A stretch of DNA of 33,505 bases from an uncultured Arenicella sp. (GCA_937922925.1 CALAKU010000030.1:1-33505); one strand, 5' to 3'; counted from the stretch's first letter, positions 16,496 to 24,999 are shown. The notes: generated from the sequence alone by a model not told the origin. Translations and numbers: made by a program.

Positions 16496-17955
16496 AACTT
16501 GTTCCTTATCATTTGGCCAACTTTGATTGCCTGAACAAAGTCGGATTCGTTGTCTATCGATTCGAGAGACTGCAACCAGCTCTCGATCAAATCTAATTTT
16601 AAGTTTAATTGAGTTGCAATGAGCTGCGCTTGTTCGCTCTTACTAAACGAGTTAAACCCCGGCTGAGAACGGCGCATTTGGGCGTCTATGTCGTCTTTAA
16701 GGCTCTTAAGGATAACTTGATGATGCCCGTTTTGAAGCAGGAAGCGAGTACTGGCACGCAAATGCTCACTAAAGTCTCGCGCATGGCCAAACTCGGCCTT
16801 TTCGGTCGGCTGAACCCTCATAGCTATTCGCCAAAGCCATAAAAATAACAGCATCAAAACGGCGTAATACACCTCTGGCAAATATTGATCAATTAGCTGC
16901 ATCACTCCCGGCGACTGCACGTCGTAGAAAAAATGCACTCGCGAGCCGTCGGGTACAAAATAGCTAAGCAGCCGGGCATGATCGGCTAGGCCAATATAGT
17001 CGTTTTGCCATAGCCGCAACGTTGAAAAAACAGTGAACACGCCCTCGCCATCGTCAATCTGAATCAACCGAGGGCCAAAGTCGTCGCTGATCCAGCCAGC
17101 GACATTCCCGGGATAGTCTTCAACATCGTTGTCATCGTAGCTGTTTACCGCAGGATGATTTAGAACTAAGTTGTCGAGTGATGCCAAATAGTAAGCGCCT
17201 TCATCGTCGCGCAATTTGGCTTTGTAATAGTCAAACACATACTCCAAGCCCAAGAAGTCGAATAACGCTCGGGTTCGCTTGTCTTTAGCAATACGGGTTT
17301 TTTCCTGCCCGGACTTGCTTTTCTCTGGCTCGCTGTTCTCTGGCTCGCTGTTCTCTGGTTTGCTTTTGGAGCTGCGGTCTGCGTCACTGTCAGCGCCAAT
17401 CTGATCAGCATCATCAGGCTCGCATTTGCCCTGCGTATCTAAGTCTGGGGAAGAGTCGGTTGTTTCCTGACAATCGAGTGACTTACTCGAATCCTCTAAG
17501 CTTTGGTTTAGCTCTTTAACTTTATCTTGTTTTGCCGTCTTTACGGCATCTTGGTTATCTGGAGCGTCTTCGCTCGGCTCGATTTTATAGTGTTTCATAA
17601 TCGAGGCATAACCTTCTACTGGCGACCCGGCCCCGACGATTAGAAAGCCTCCCTGCTTTACCCAATCTACCGCAATATCTACTTGGCTTTGGCTTAAAAT
17701 CAATAGGTCAGCATGCGACAAAAACACGGTGTCGTCCACAGGAATTCGCCTAAAATCAAGTCGATCTTCACTGCCAACAATATCAACGTTGCGCTGCTCT
17801 AGATACCGCTGCGCGGCCAAATACGGGTTTAACTGCGCCTCTTGACTGGCATCAATAAAACGTCGCGATTCGTAGCGCTCTAATGACGAGTACAAATAGA
17901 CCGCCAGTGCGGTAATCACAAGCAAGCCAATCCCCCACCAAGCTCTATTCGTCAT
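16492..17955 (-). CDS. DUF4350 membrane protein with acidic repeat linker
   Basis: This 487-residue protein has an N-terminal membrane helix (about 7-23), a DUF4350 region with an alpha/beta fold (RFIDASQEAQLNPYLAAQRY, then LILSQSQVDIAVDWVKQGGFLIVGAG), a second helix near residue 380 (VYYAVLMLLFLWLWRI) and a cytosolic C-terminal part. Between about residues 125 and 225 is a long Asp/Glu/Ser/Lys-rich linker with two Cys and a short tandem repeat (ENSEP). The part between the two helices should be periplasmic. The start at 17955 overlaps the DUF4129 stop by four bases (ATGA); the longer frame would add residues read from that gene. The function is unknown, but it accompanies MoxR and DUF58 in many proteobacteria. 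Confidence 0.88.
   Translation of the reverse strand: MTNRAWWGIGLLVITALAVYLYSSLERYESRRFIDASQEAQLNPYLAAQRYLEQRNVDIVGSEDRLDFRRIPVDDTVFLSHADLLILSQSQVDIAVDWVKQGGFLIVGAGSPVEGYASIMKHYKIEPSEDAPDNQDAVKTAKQDKVKELNQSLEDSSKSLDCQETTDSSPDLDTQGKCEPDDADQIGADSDADRSSKSKPENSEPENSEPEKSKSGQEKTRIAKDKRTRALFDFLGLEYVFDYYKAKLRDDEGAYYLASLDNLVLNHPAVNSYDDNDVEDYPGNVAGWISDDFGPRLIQIDDGEGVFTVFSTLRLWQNDYIGLADHARLLSYFVPDGSRVHFFYDVQSPGVMQLIDQYLPEVYYAVLMLLFLWLWRIAMRVQPTEKAEFGHARDFSEHLRASTRFLLQNGHHQVILKSLKDDIDAQMRRSQPGFNSFSKSEQAQLIATQLNLKLDLIESWLQSLESIDNESDFVQAIKVGQMIRNKL
17321..17365. repeat. 15-base tandem repeat, three units, inside the DUF4350 gene
   Basis: Units are 17321-17335 and 17336-17350 (both TTCTCTGGCTCGCTG) and 17351-17365 (TTCTCTGGTTTGCTT, 13 of 15 identical). 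The 15-base period keeps the reading frame and encodes repeated ENSEP-type pentapeptides in the periplasmic linker (about residues 197-211). Copy number could vary by slippage without breaking the gene. Confidence 0.92.
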
Positions 17956-18758
17956 ACAAAGACCTCGCGATATGCTCGGCAAAGTTGCTCGAAATGGCGC
18001 TCTTGGGGCGGCTGGTGGGCGTAGGCAAGCAGTTGCCAAACTTGAATCAAGTCTGCCATGTAATCGCCGATGTTAGTCGGCGACGCGGCTTGAATCTTTT
18101 GTAAACATTCGGTCTCGGTGTCACCATCAAACAAGTGGCACGGGTAACTTTCTAACACGCTGATCAAGCCACCTCGCAACAACAATGAAAGAGCTTGGCG
18201 CGGCTCTCCTTGATCCCAAAGTGCACGAGCTGCAAGACTAATGTCCTCAGGCAATGGCGTCTCTTTAAGTTCCACACCAAACAAATTGCTGGGCAGGCTT
18301 CGCGTCTCACGCGCGGGCAATTTACCTAACCAACGCGGTAATTCAGACCGCATTTTTAGCCCTAACCAAACCGCAAGGGCGATGCCTATGGCCCACAAGA
18401 GTAATTCGATCAATAAGGCGATCACTTCAATCGTTTCGACGCTTAAGTCGAAAAAATTACTTAACCAGCTCAACTCATCCGACTCATCATCGGGCTCTTG
18501 CTTCTTGGTTTTGAACCGCCAAGCTTGTTCAACAATTTCTTTACCGAAGTCTTCGTGCGCTAGTATCTCGGATATCTGCTGATGATAGGCTTGGCTGACT
18601 TTCGATCTTGGTAAAGCCTCGCCCTCCTCAAGCTGAAAGTTACCTTGATGCTTTTCATCAATGCTTTGCTCTTGTGCCTCAGCTTGGGCGCAGACACAAA
18701 ACAGAATTAGGCCGATCGCAGGGCCCAACCTAAGTATGTTATCGCGAATACTTATCAT
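17952..18758 (-). CDS. DUF4129 domain protein
   Basis: This 268-residue protein has a signal peptide (residues 1-28, ending AQAEA), a periplasmic part with coiled-coil-like charged sequence, one membrane helix (about 110-134) and a cytosolic C-terminal DUF4129 domain (about 185-268). The domain has the family pattern ALSLLLRGGLISVLE and a conserved helix at the end. Start 18758 overlaps the upstream stop by four bases (ATGA), and the signal peptide begins there; the longer frame would run through the upstream gene. DUF4129 proteins are regular partners of MoxR/DUF58 genes. No activity is known. Confidence 0.88.
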   Translation of the reverse strand: MISIRDNILRLGPAIGLILFCVCAQAEAQEQSIDEKHQGNFQLEEGEALPRSKVSQAYHQQISEILAHEDFGKEIVEQAWRFKTKKQEPDDESDELSWLSNFFDLSVETIEVIALLIELLLWAIGIALAVWLGLKMRSELPRWLGKLPARETRSLPSNLFGVELKETPLPEDISLAARALWDQGEPRQALSLLLRGGLISVLESYPCHLFDGDTETECLQKIQAASPTNIGDYMADLIQVWQLLAYAHQPPQERHFEQLCRAYREVFV

Positions 18759-19546
18759 GCCTTTAACTTCTTTGGCTTGGGGCGCGTAACGAGTTTGCGA
18801 GCTTCGCTGTCTTGCAGCCATTCGCGAAAACAGATTTCGATGTCCCATCCCTCGAGTTCAATACGCCTACTGATGTAAAGCATAAAACCGCTAGCGACAT
18901 AAAACGGCGCCATTGCGATTATCACGCTCGCTCCCATTAAGTTTGCCAAGAGATCGCTCCAGACATCAGACGCGTAGCTTGATGTGAAGCCATCGAAAAC
19001 CGACGATACCCACTCGGGCGCAAACAAGGCGACCAGACTGTACAAAGAAAATACAAAGAAGTATTCAAAGTGAAAAAGCACAAACGTAAGCCACATGGCT
19101 GAATTTGAATAAGTTGCGCCGAGTATTTGAGCGCGCTGACTATAAGTGGCGCCAGTCGCGCCTTCTAAAACGGAAATTGGCGCAAACATCGAGCGACTTG
19201 GGCTCAATCGGCGGTACGTTAAGGCGGGCAACAATCCTTGAGACCACCATTGCTTATAATTGCTCAGACTGTGTGCAAAACCACTTTGTTGCTGGAAAAG
19301 CTCTCGGCTAAAAATAAATAACAAAGGCCGCTCGAATAGTGGCTTTAACCACCAAAACACAAACATTGATAGCCAACGCCATTCTTCATCCAAGGCAAAA
19401 AAAAGAAGACCAAAGAGAGGTAAAACCAAGACTGCATATACCGCTACACAGCGTAGCCAAAATGGTTTGGCCAGTTTAAAGCCCAAGTCAATGGCTGCCC
19501 AAGGGTTGCGAACCCGGGTTTGGATAACGAGCTTATCGAGTTCCAT
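18755..19546 (-). CDS. Polytopic membrane protein of unknown function
   Basis: I do not recognise a named domain. The 263-residue protein has about four to five hydrophobic segments: near 30-52, 57-78, 155-185 (AMWLTFVLFHFEYFFVF) and 205-235 (MGASVIIAMAPFYVASG). It ends with a conserved-looking cytosolic motif, RRIELEGWDIEICFREW, and a Lys-rich tail. The ATG at 19546 overlaps the end of the SpoIIM-like gene by 14 bases; the longer frame would read through that gene. Its place between SpoIIM-like and DUF4129 genes suggests it is a membrane subunit of the same machine. Confidence 0.82.
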   Translation of the reverse strand: MELDKLVIQTRVRNPWAAIDLGFKLAKPFWLRCVAVYAVLVLPLFGLLFFALDEEWRWLSMFVFWWLKPLFERPLLFIFSRELFQQQSGFAHSLSNYKQWWSQGLLPALTYRRLSPSRSMFAPISVLEGATGATYSQRAQILGATYSNSAMWLTFVLFHFEYFFVFSLYSLVALFAPEWVSSVFDGFTSSYASDVWSDLLANLMGASVIIAMAPFYVASGFMLYISRRIELEGWDIEICFREWLQDSEARKLVTRPKPKKLKA

Positions 19547-20522
19547 AAAGGCTTTGGTAAGCGGCCACGCGCGTGCGAGCGAAGAAAAAACAGTAGTAGA
19601 AAACAAATACCCAGAGGAAAGCGCCAACGGCGTATTTGACGGCATTGGGCGTCAATGAAGACGACGACCAAAAAGCCTCAATAAACGCTGCGATCATCAA
19701 CATCACAAAGACACCGTACATGACTTTAATCGCATCGCCCGCGGCTTTTCTGAGCGCCGTTTTTCTATCGAGCTTACCGGGCGCGATCAAGGCGTAACCA
19801 AGCATCAAACCTGCGGCACCACTAAAAACAATGGCCGTCAACTCAAATGACCCATGGCCAATTACAAAAGGATAAAAGGTTTCACCATAGCCCAGATTGC
19901 TCAGATGACCAGAGACACCACCGATCACAAGACCGTTGTACGCCAACACAAACAAACTGCCAAGCCCGGCAAAAATACCGGTGGCAAAACAACGAAACGC
20001 AATGCCAATATTGTTGGAAATATAGTGGCCAAACATCATGATGTCGCTAGCAGATTGACGCTCGCGTCCAAATTTATCTAGGCCAGGTTCATACATAGTT
20101 TCCATCATGCGCACCGACCTGGAATCCATGATCGAGTAAAGCAATTGGTCATTGACCCAACATCCGAGCATGTATACAACGTAAGGCAGTACAAACACCG
20201 CCGCTGCAACCCAAAGAAAACGCGAATTGCTGCGCAGCACTGCGGGGAATCCGTAAGCAAAAAATTGCAGCATGTTTTGACGGTCAATACTCTTGTTGCC
20301 GTACATGGCTTGATAACCACGTTTAACCAGATCGTTTAAATGACTGACCAGCGAGATCGCGTATCCTCGGCTTTTGGCGATTGCCAAATGTTGGCACAAG
20401 CGTCGATAACGCTTTGGAAAATCGCCGGGAAAGCTCGCCTTTGGTCCAATATCTTGACTCAGAAAATCGTCCATCTCTCGCCAAAAATCTTGATTGCGAG
20501 ATTCGAATTCTAATTGCTTCAT
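19533..20522 (-). CDS. SpoIIM-like (DUF95) membrane protein
   Basis: This 329-residue protein has a cytosolic N-terminal part (about 1-100, beginning QLEFESRNQDFWREMDDFL) and about five membrane helices near 102-122, 175-195, 225-246, 266-285 and 297-315. The SpoIIM signature HGSFELTAIVFSGAAGLMLG (223-242) is present. In Bacillus, SpoIIM acts with SpoIID and SpoIIP in septal peptidoglycan remodelling. In non-sporulating bacteria the family is of unknown role and commonly sits with RDD and MoxR genes, as here. It overlaps the RDD gene by four bases and the next gene by 14 bases. Confidence 0.93.
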   Translation of the reverse strand: MKQLEFESRNQDFWREMDDFLSQDIGPKASFPGDFPKRYRRLCQHLAIAKSRGYAISLVSHLNDLVKRGYQAMYGNKSIDRQNMLQFFAYGFPAVLRSNSRFLWVAAAVFVLPYVVYMLGCWVNDQLLYSIMDSRSVRMMETMYEPGLDKFGRERQSASDIMMFGHYISNNIGIAFRCFATGIFAGLGSLFVLAYNGLVIGGVSGHLSNLGYGETFYPFVIGHGSFELTAIVFSGAAGLMLGYALIAPGKLDRKTALRKAAGDAIKVMYGVFVMLMIAAFIEAFWSSSSLTPNAVKYAVGAFLWVFVFYYCFFFARTRVAAYQSLYGTR

Positions 20523-21289
20523 TTGCCACCGCCTGAGTCTAGCGAAGCGGCACTTTCTTTCTCTAAGCTGCGATCCAAGCTGCCATCATCGGCTGGTGCT
20601 TCGCTAGTTGCCCCCATCAGCCATTTCCCAACGCCTTTGATATACGCAACCGGATCGACCGTATTGCTAGGCAAGATTGGCCGAATAATCTCAGCAAGTT
20701 CTTCTAAACGAGCCGCCGAGATATTGCCTCGGTTAAGCGTGAAGTTAATACAGGCCGCTTGTTGTTCATCACTTAAGGTTTGACTAGGCGCGATTGCCGT
20801 TATCTTAGAAAGCGCATGATTAGTATTCCCTGAAGGCTCTGCGTAAATCACAACGGTTCCTGCGGCGAAATCCCCTAAGCGCTGAAAGCGGTTGCTGACC
20901 ATCATCGATAGCGCGCCGAATCCATAGAAAAGCGGTAAAAAATCCGCAGCCCGCAATAAATTACGTGTTAGGGCAGCAGCAAAGGTGAGCCGAGTAAAGT
21001 CATCATTTACGACTTTGATACCCATTGATTTCTTGCCGATGGTTTGGCCATCTCGGAAGTACTCAAACAACACCGGGTACCACCATTCAAGTGCGAACCA
21101 GATGATCAGCAATAGCCCATACCCCACAACACCGAAGAAAGAGAGCGCGATGGCCAACGCAAAATACAGGCCAATTCGAATTAAGAAATCAATTAGGTAC
21201 GCCAGCGCGCGCGGCGTCAAACCAACCACTTCAGCACTTAGGTCAACGCCTTCAGGGGTTTCTATTTGCGAGATTGTATCGAGTTTCAT
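20519..21289 (-). CDS. RDD family membrane protein
   Basis: This 256-residue protein has an RDD domain in its first 150 residues: the conserved Arg in LTPRALAYLIDFLIRI with its Asp, a second helix pair ending near LEWWYPVLFEYF, and the DGQTIGKKSMGIKVV loop. About 100 cytosolic residues follow. RDD proteins are small membrane proteins, some implicated in transport or sodium tolerance, mostly unassigned. It is the first gene of the seven-gene operon, so the operon promoter should lie upstream of 21289. No clear ribosome site precedes the ATG. Confidence 0.92.
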   Translation of the reverse strand: MKLDTISQIETPEGVDLSAEVVGLTPRALAYLIDFLIRIGLYFALAIALSFFGVVGYGLLLIIWFALEWWYPVLFEYFRDGQTIGKKSMGIKVVNDDFTRLTFAAALTRNLLRAADFLPLFYGFGALSMMVSNRFQRLGDFAAGTVVIYAEPSGNTNHALSKITAIAPSQTLSDEQQAACINFTLNRGNISAARLEELAEIIRPILPSNTVDPVAYIKGVGKWLMGATSEAPADDGSLDRSLEKESAASLDSGGGK

Positions 21290-21654
21290 CCAAGAATTTA
21301 GTTATCCGCGTTCGGCTGCATTACACCGAGCCCGTGATTTAAACGAATCACTTTTATTTATATGCCAAACAATGAAGCTTGAGTATCGAGCCAAAGCATG
21401 CGGATATTGCTTCCCAAAAAAGCAATGCTAAACTAGCGAGGCGGGTTTGCAAAGTTTTTCGCAAACTTAATAAATAGACTGTGATTATTTTTCAAAATAA
21501 AAAGGCTAGGTGCCGCGCTACGACTAAAACTGAGTCCCTAAATCTAGCCCAGGAATATCTCGCGCAAAAACGTCTAACGCAGAAGCTTAAGCTCGGTGCA
21601 AATGAGAAACCGACACCAAATCAATAACAACATGAAATGGAAAAAGGGAACACA
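21290..21654. other. Divergent intergenic region and hairpin-rich leader of the DUF805 gene
   Basis: These 365 bases separate the RDD operon from the divergent DUF805 gene. No credible gene is seen. There are four inverted repeats: GTGATT/AATCAC (21334-21351), ATTGCTT/AAGCAAT (21406-21426), GTTTGC/GCAAAC (21445-21466), and GGCTAG/CTAGCC (21504-21549), the last with a nested GACT/AGTC pair. The region must hold promoters for both directions. Whether the repeats are operators or RNA structures cannot be told by eye. Confidence 0.5.
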
Positions 21655-22167
21655 ATGACAACAAATCCTTATCAGGCTCCAAGTGCCGACATCAACAATC
21701 AAAAAACCGACGAAACCTATTCGCCTAAGATTTTCTCTGTCTCCGGGCGCATCGGTCGGCTCAGATACCTTGCCTACAGCTTAATCGCGCTGATTTTTTA
21801 TGTGCCGGCCATAATAGCTTTGTCTCTGGGCGGTCTAAATATGGAAACTGGCGATATGACGATGCTTGGCGGTATTGGCTTTGGTATTAGCGCCGTGCTC
21901 GCAGTGGTGTGGATGTTTGTAATTTTTAAACGACGTTTCAATGACATCAACCTGACTGGCTGGCTGTCACTGCTGGTGTTAGTGCCTTTAATCGGAGGGA
22001 TAGTCACCATAGTGCTAATGTTTACTCCGGGAACAAAAACCGCAAATAAGTACGGGCCCATACCTGAGCAAAATTCGATCGGGGTCAAGGTCGCTGCGGG
22101 CGCTCTCATTTTACTGATGGTTGGGTCTATCGTTGCGGCAGTTATGCTTCCGTTTTTAATACAATAG
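21655..22167 (+). CDS. DUF805 family membrane protein
   Basis: This 170-residue inner-membrane protein begins TNPYQAPSAD, a common opening of DUF805-related proteins. The domain follows with GRIGRLRYLAYSL, about three to four helices, and the KRRFNDINLTGW motif (family pattern RRxxDxGxSGW). It ends with an extra C-terminal helix. The family is of unknown role. The second ATG (21655) was chosen because AAGGGA lies about 8 bases upstream and the conserved NPYQAP start follows at once; an in-frame ATG at 21637 would add six residues. It is convergent with the next gene, with only two bases between the stop codons. Confidence 0.87.
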   Translation: MTTNPYQAPSADINNQKTDETYSPKIFSVSGRIGRLRYLAYSLIALIFYVPAIIALSLGGLNMETGDMTMLGGIGFGISAVLAVVWMFVIFKRRFNDINLTGWLSLLVLVPLIGGIVTIVLMFTPGTKTANKYGPIPEQNSIGVKVAAGALILLMVGSIVAAVMLPFLIQ

Positions 22168-22169
22168 GC

Positions 22170-22688
22170 TTACCTGAAGTAATGCACCTCTGGGAACGGC
22201 TCGTAAAAGTGATGTAAGAGCCGTTTCCATTGTTGATAGGCCGTAGATTGGCGAAACCCTTGCTGATGGTGCTCAATGCTTTGCCACTCAACTAACAAAA
22301 GATATTTGGATGACGTTTCAACTGCTTGTTTTAGCCTGTGACTAATATAGCCATCCGCGGCTTGAATAATTTTCTCGGCTTCTGCAAAAGCCTCTTCGAA
22401 GTCAGGCTCTTTGCCAGCAATTACGTCCAGCACAGCCAACTCCAAAACGCCTGTTTGGCTCTCTAAACGCTTAAAGCGCGGCACAAATTGGCCGTCACTC
22501 TCAATCGATTCACTAAACATCACAAGCGGGCGCGCCCACAGCCCTTTGGCCCCGTAGAGAGCCCGATAGATCACAAGCTCTTCTTCGGTTTCTGAGTGTT
22601 TGGCGATCTCAAGCACTTGATATAGTGGGCCTTTGTAATGTTGATATAGCCCTTTACTGACTAACGCTGGCTCATTTTGATCGCTCAT
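22170..22688 (-). CDS. DUF1653 - antibiotic biosynthesis monooxygenase-like fusion protein
   Basis: This 172-residue protein is made of two domains. Residues 12-76 match DUF1653: GLYQHYKGPLYQVLEIAKHS, then YRALYGAKGLWARPLVMF. Residues 82-172 look like an ABM-type alpha+beta barrel domain, with strand LELAVLDVIAG, helix FEEAFAEAEKIIQ, and the typical LLLVEWQS and HHFYEPFPEVHYF end. ABM domains include small heme-degrading or quinol monooxygenases and many of unknown role. An AAGGTG ribosome site precedes the ATG. It lies 28 bases downstream of parE on the same strand, so it is probably co-transcribed. The combined function is unknown. Confidence 0.82.
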   Translation of the reverse strand: MSDQNEPALVSKGLYQHYKGPLYQVLEIAKHSETEEELVIYRALYGAKGLWARPLVMFSESIESDGQFVPRFKRLESQTGVLELAVLDVIAGKEPDFEEAFAEAEKIIQAADGYISHRLKQAVETSSKYLLLVEWQSIEHHQQGFRQSTAYQQWKRLLHHFYEPFPEVHYFR

Positions 22689-22716
22689 ATCTACCGCACC
22701 TTGATACAGTCACTGA

Positions 22717-24606
22717 TTAAACTACGGCTTGATCGCCCTTGGTTGAGAGCCATTTTTTACGAGCCGGCACCTGTTTTTTGGCAAGTAACATGTCCATCGT
22801 TTTGGCCGTGCCATCGCCCATCTCGATGGTCATTTGGACCAGCCGCCGAGTGGCTTCTTGCATCGTGGTTTCGCGTAACTGAGAGGGGTTCATTTCACCA
22901 AGGCCTTTAAAGCGCTGCACATTTATTTTGGCGTTAGCTCGCTCAGACTTTATTTGCTCAATAATGGCATCATGTTCCGCATCGTCGAGCGCATAGTGAA
23001 CTTCTTTGGCAACGTCGATCCGATACAAAGGAGGCATCGCCACGTAAAGATGCCCTGCTTCCACCAAGGAGCGAAAGTGTCTGACAAAAAGCGCACACAG
23101 GAGCGTTGCGATGTGCAGACCATCCGAGTCTGCGTCGGCGAGTATGCAAATTTTACCGTAGCGTAAACCGCCCAAATCGTCGACACCGGGATCAACCCCC
23201 AAGGCTACTGAGATGTCGTGAACTTCTTGCGAACCCAACACTTGTGCTGAGTCGACTTCCCAGGTGTTTAATATCTTACCGCGCAAAGGCATGATCGCTT
23301 GCGTCTCGCGATCGCGTGCTTGTTTCGCCGACCCGCCTGCCGAATCCCCTTCTACTAAGAACAACTCGGTCACGTCGATATCTTCACTACTGCAATCAGC
23401 GAGCTTACCGGGCAAAGCTGGCCCGGCTGTCACTTTTTTACGCGTTATTTTTTTCGCACTGCGCAGGCGGCTTTGGGCATTCTCGATCGCCATCATGGCG
23501 ATGCGCTCGCCTTCTTCTAAGTTTTGATTTAGCCATAACGCAAAGGCATCTTTTACCTTGGTTGAGATAAACAAAGAAATATCGCGAGAAGAGAGCTTTT
23601 CTTTGGTTTGGCCAGAAAATTGCGGGTCTTGCATACGAACCGACATTACATATTGGCACTGTGCCCAAACGTCGTCAGGCGACAACTTAACCCCTTTAGG
23701 CAGTAAGCTGCGAAAATCGCAAAACTCACGCACCGCTTCTGTTAAACCAATACGCAAGCCGTTAACATGCGTGCCACCTTGAGCCGTAGGAATTAAATTA
23801 ACATAGCTCTCGGTAATAATGTCGCCAGCCTCTTTGCTCCATGCGACGATCCATTCAACTTGCTGTGCGTCGCCTTGCTCGACGCCTTGAAAGCCTTGTT
23901 CAGGCAAACGCTCAGTATCACCAAGCGCCCCCAATAGATAGTCTTTAAGCCCGTCTTCGTAATACCAGCTTTGATTATGGGCGGGCTTGGCTTCGTCTTC
24001 TAAATGTATCGTCAATCCGGGGGATAACACTGCTTTGGCGCGCAGAAGCCTGGCTAATCGATTGACGTTCACGCGTGGCGAGTCAAAGAACGTCTCATCT
24101 GGCCAGAAACGAATCGTGGTGCCGGTATTGCGTTGGCCAACATTGCCAATTTCTTCTAAGTCGTTGGTTTTTATACCATTGGCAAACGACATATTGTATT
24201 CGCCGCCGCCGCGCTTGACCCATACTTCAACATGCTTTGACAAGGCATTAACGACTGATATACCCACACCGTGTAGGCCGCCAGAAAATTCGTAGTTTTT
24301 GTTAGAGAATTTACCGCCTGCGTGCAGTCGGGTCATAATGACTTCCACGCCTGGAACGCCCTCTTCAGGATGAATATCGATTGGCATACCTCGCCCATCG
24401 TCCTTAACTTCGACAGACCCATCTTTATACAGCGTGACGTCTATGCGTTTGCAGTAACCTGCGATGGCTTCGTCGACACTATTATCGACAACTTCTTGAA
24501 CCAAATGATTTGGCCGTTCGGTTGTGGTGTACATTCCGGGGCGCTTACGCACCGGCTCCAAGCCCGTTAATACCTCAATCGCCGAAGCATCGTAATCAGT
24601 TGCCAT
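22717..24606 (-). CDS. parE: DNA topoisomerase IV subunit B
   Basis: This 629-residue ATPase subunit of topoisomerase IV helps decatenate daughter chromosomes together with ParC. The GHKL ATPase region has EVVDNSVDEA, KDDGRGMPID and GGLHGVG. The transducer follows, then the Toprim domain with LVEGDSAGGSAKQARD, PLRGKILN and DADSDGLHIATLL. The tail contains QRFKGLGEMNPSQL. The length matches ParE (about 630) rather than GyrB (about 800). The start at 24606 (MATDYDASAIEVLTGLEPV) is the family start; the longer open frame adds unrelated residues. It is divergent from xseB. ParC is not in this window. Confidence 0.97.
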   Translation of the reverse strand: MATDYDASAIEVLTGLEPVRKRPGMYTTTERPNHLVQEVVDNSVDEAIAGYCKRIDVTLYKDGSVEVKDDGRGMPIDIHPEEGVPGVEVIMTRLHAGGKFSNKNYEFSGGLHGVGISVVNALSKHVEVWVKRGGGEYNMSFANGIKTNDLEEIGNVGQRNTGTTIRFWPDETFFDSPRVNVNRLARLLRAKAVLSPGLTIHLEDEAKPAHNQSWYYEDGLKDYLLGALGDTERLPEQGFQGVEQGDAQQVEWIVAWSKEAGDIITESYVNLIPTAQGGTHVNGLRIGLTEAVREFCDFRSLLPKGVKLSPDDVWAQCQYVMSVRMQDPQFSGQTKEKLSSRDISLFISTKVKDAFALWLNQNLEEGERIAMMAIENAQSRLRSAKKITRKKVTAGPALPGKLADCSSEDIDVTELFLVEGDSAGGSAKQARDRETQAIMPLRGKILNTWEVDSAQVLGSQEVHDISVALGVDPGVDDLGGLRYGKICILADADSDGLHIATLLCALFVRHFRSLVEAGHLYVAMPPLYRIDVAKEVHYALDDAEHDAIIEQIKSERANAKINVQRFKGLGEMNPSQLRETTMQEATRRLVQMTIEMGDGTAKTMDMLLAKKQVPARKKWLSTKGDQAVV

Positions 24607-24747
24607 ATGCTGGTTATTCGTACAGAAAATAAGTCTTTTGAGATGCCCGTTAGTGTAACGGATTCGGCTTATTGAGGTGAACAAAAACATCGGCCCTTAG
24701 ACCTGCAAATGCTAGAATTAAGGTCTTACTTTATCTCGAGAAAAATT

Positions 24748-24990
24748 ATGAGTGATCAAGAGCTTGAAACCGTAAACTTTGAAACTGCCTACGCTGAATT
24801 AGAGGGTATTGTTGAGCGCATGGAGCGTGGAGAACAAGAGCTTGAAAAGTCTCTAAATGATTTTGAGCGCGGCGTTGCACTCATGAAGCATTGTCATTCT
24901 GTTTTAAAAGACGCCGAACAAAAGGTAGAGATACTGGTAAAAGAAAACGATGGTCTTTTCAACACCGAGCCCTTCGACGAGAAAAGCTAA
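24748..24990 (+). CDS. xseB: Exodeoxyribonuclease VII small subunit
   Basis: This 80-residue helical subunit of exonuclease VII degrades single-stranded DNA in complex with XseA. The family pattern is clear: FETAYAELEGIVERMERGE, LEKSLNDFERGVALMKHC and LKDAEQKVEIL. The start at 24748 was chosen because family members begin just before this motif, and the upstream 13 codons of the open frame are poorly conserved. ispA follows 9 bases after the stop, as in many gammaproteobacteria. Confidence 0.96.
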   Translation: MSDQELETVNFETAYAELEGIVERMERGEQELEKSLNDFERGVALMKHCHSVLKDAEQKVEILVKENDGLFNTEPFDEKS

Positions 24991-24999
24991 TCTAAAACC

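Noticed and set aside
20985-21431. 148-codon open frame on the plus strand
   Set aside because: It is antisense to the well-supported RDD gene, matches no family, and begins inside that gene. It is a shadow frame.
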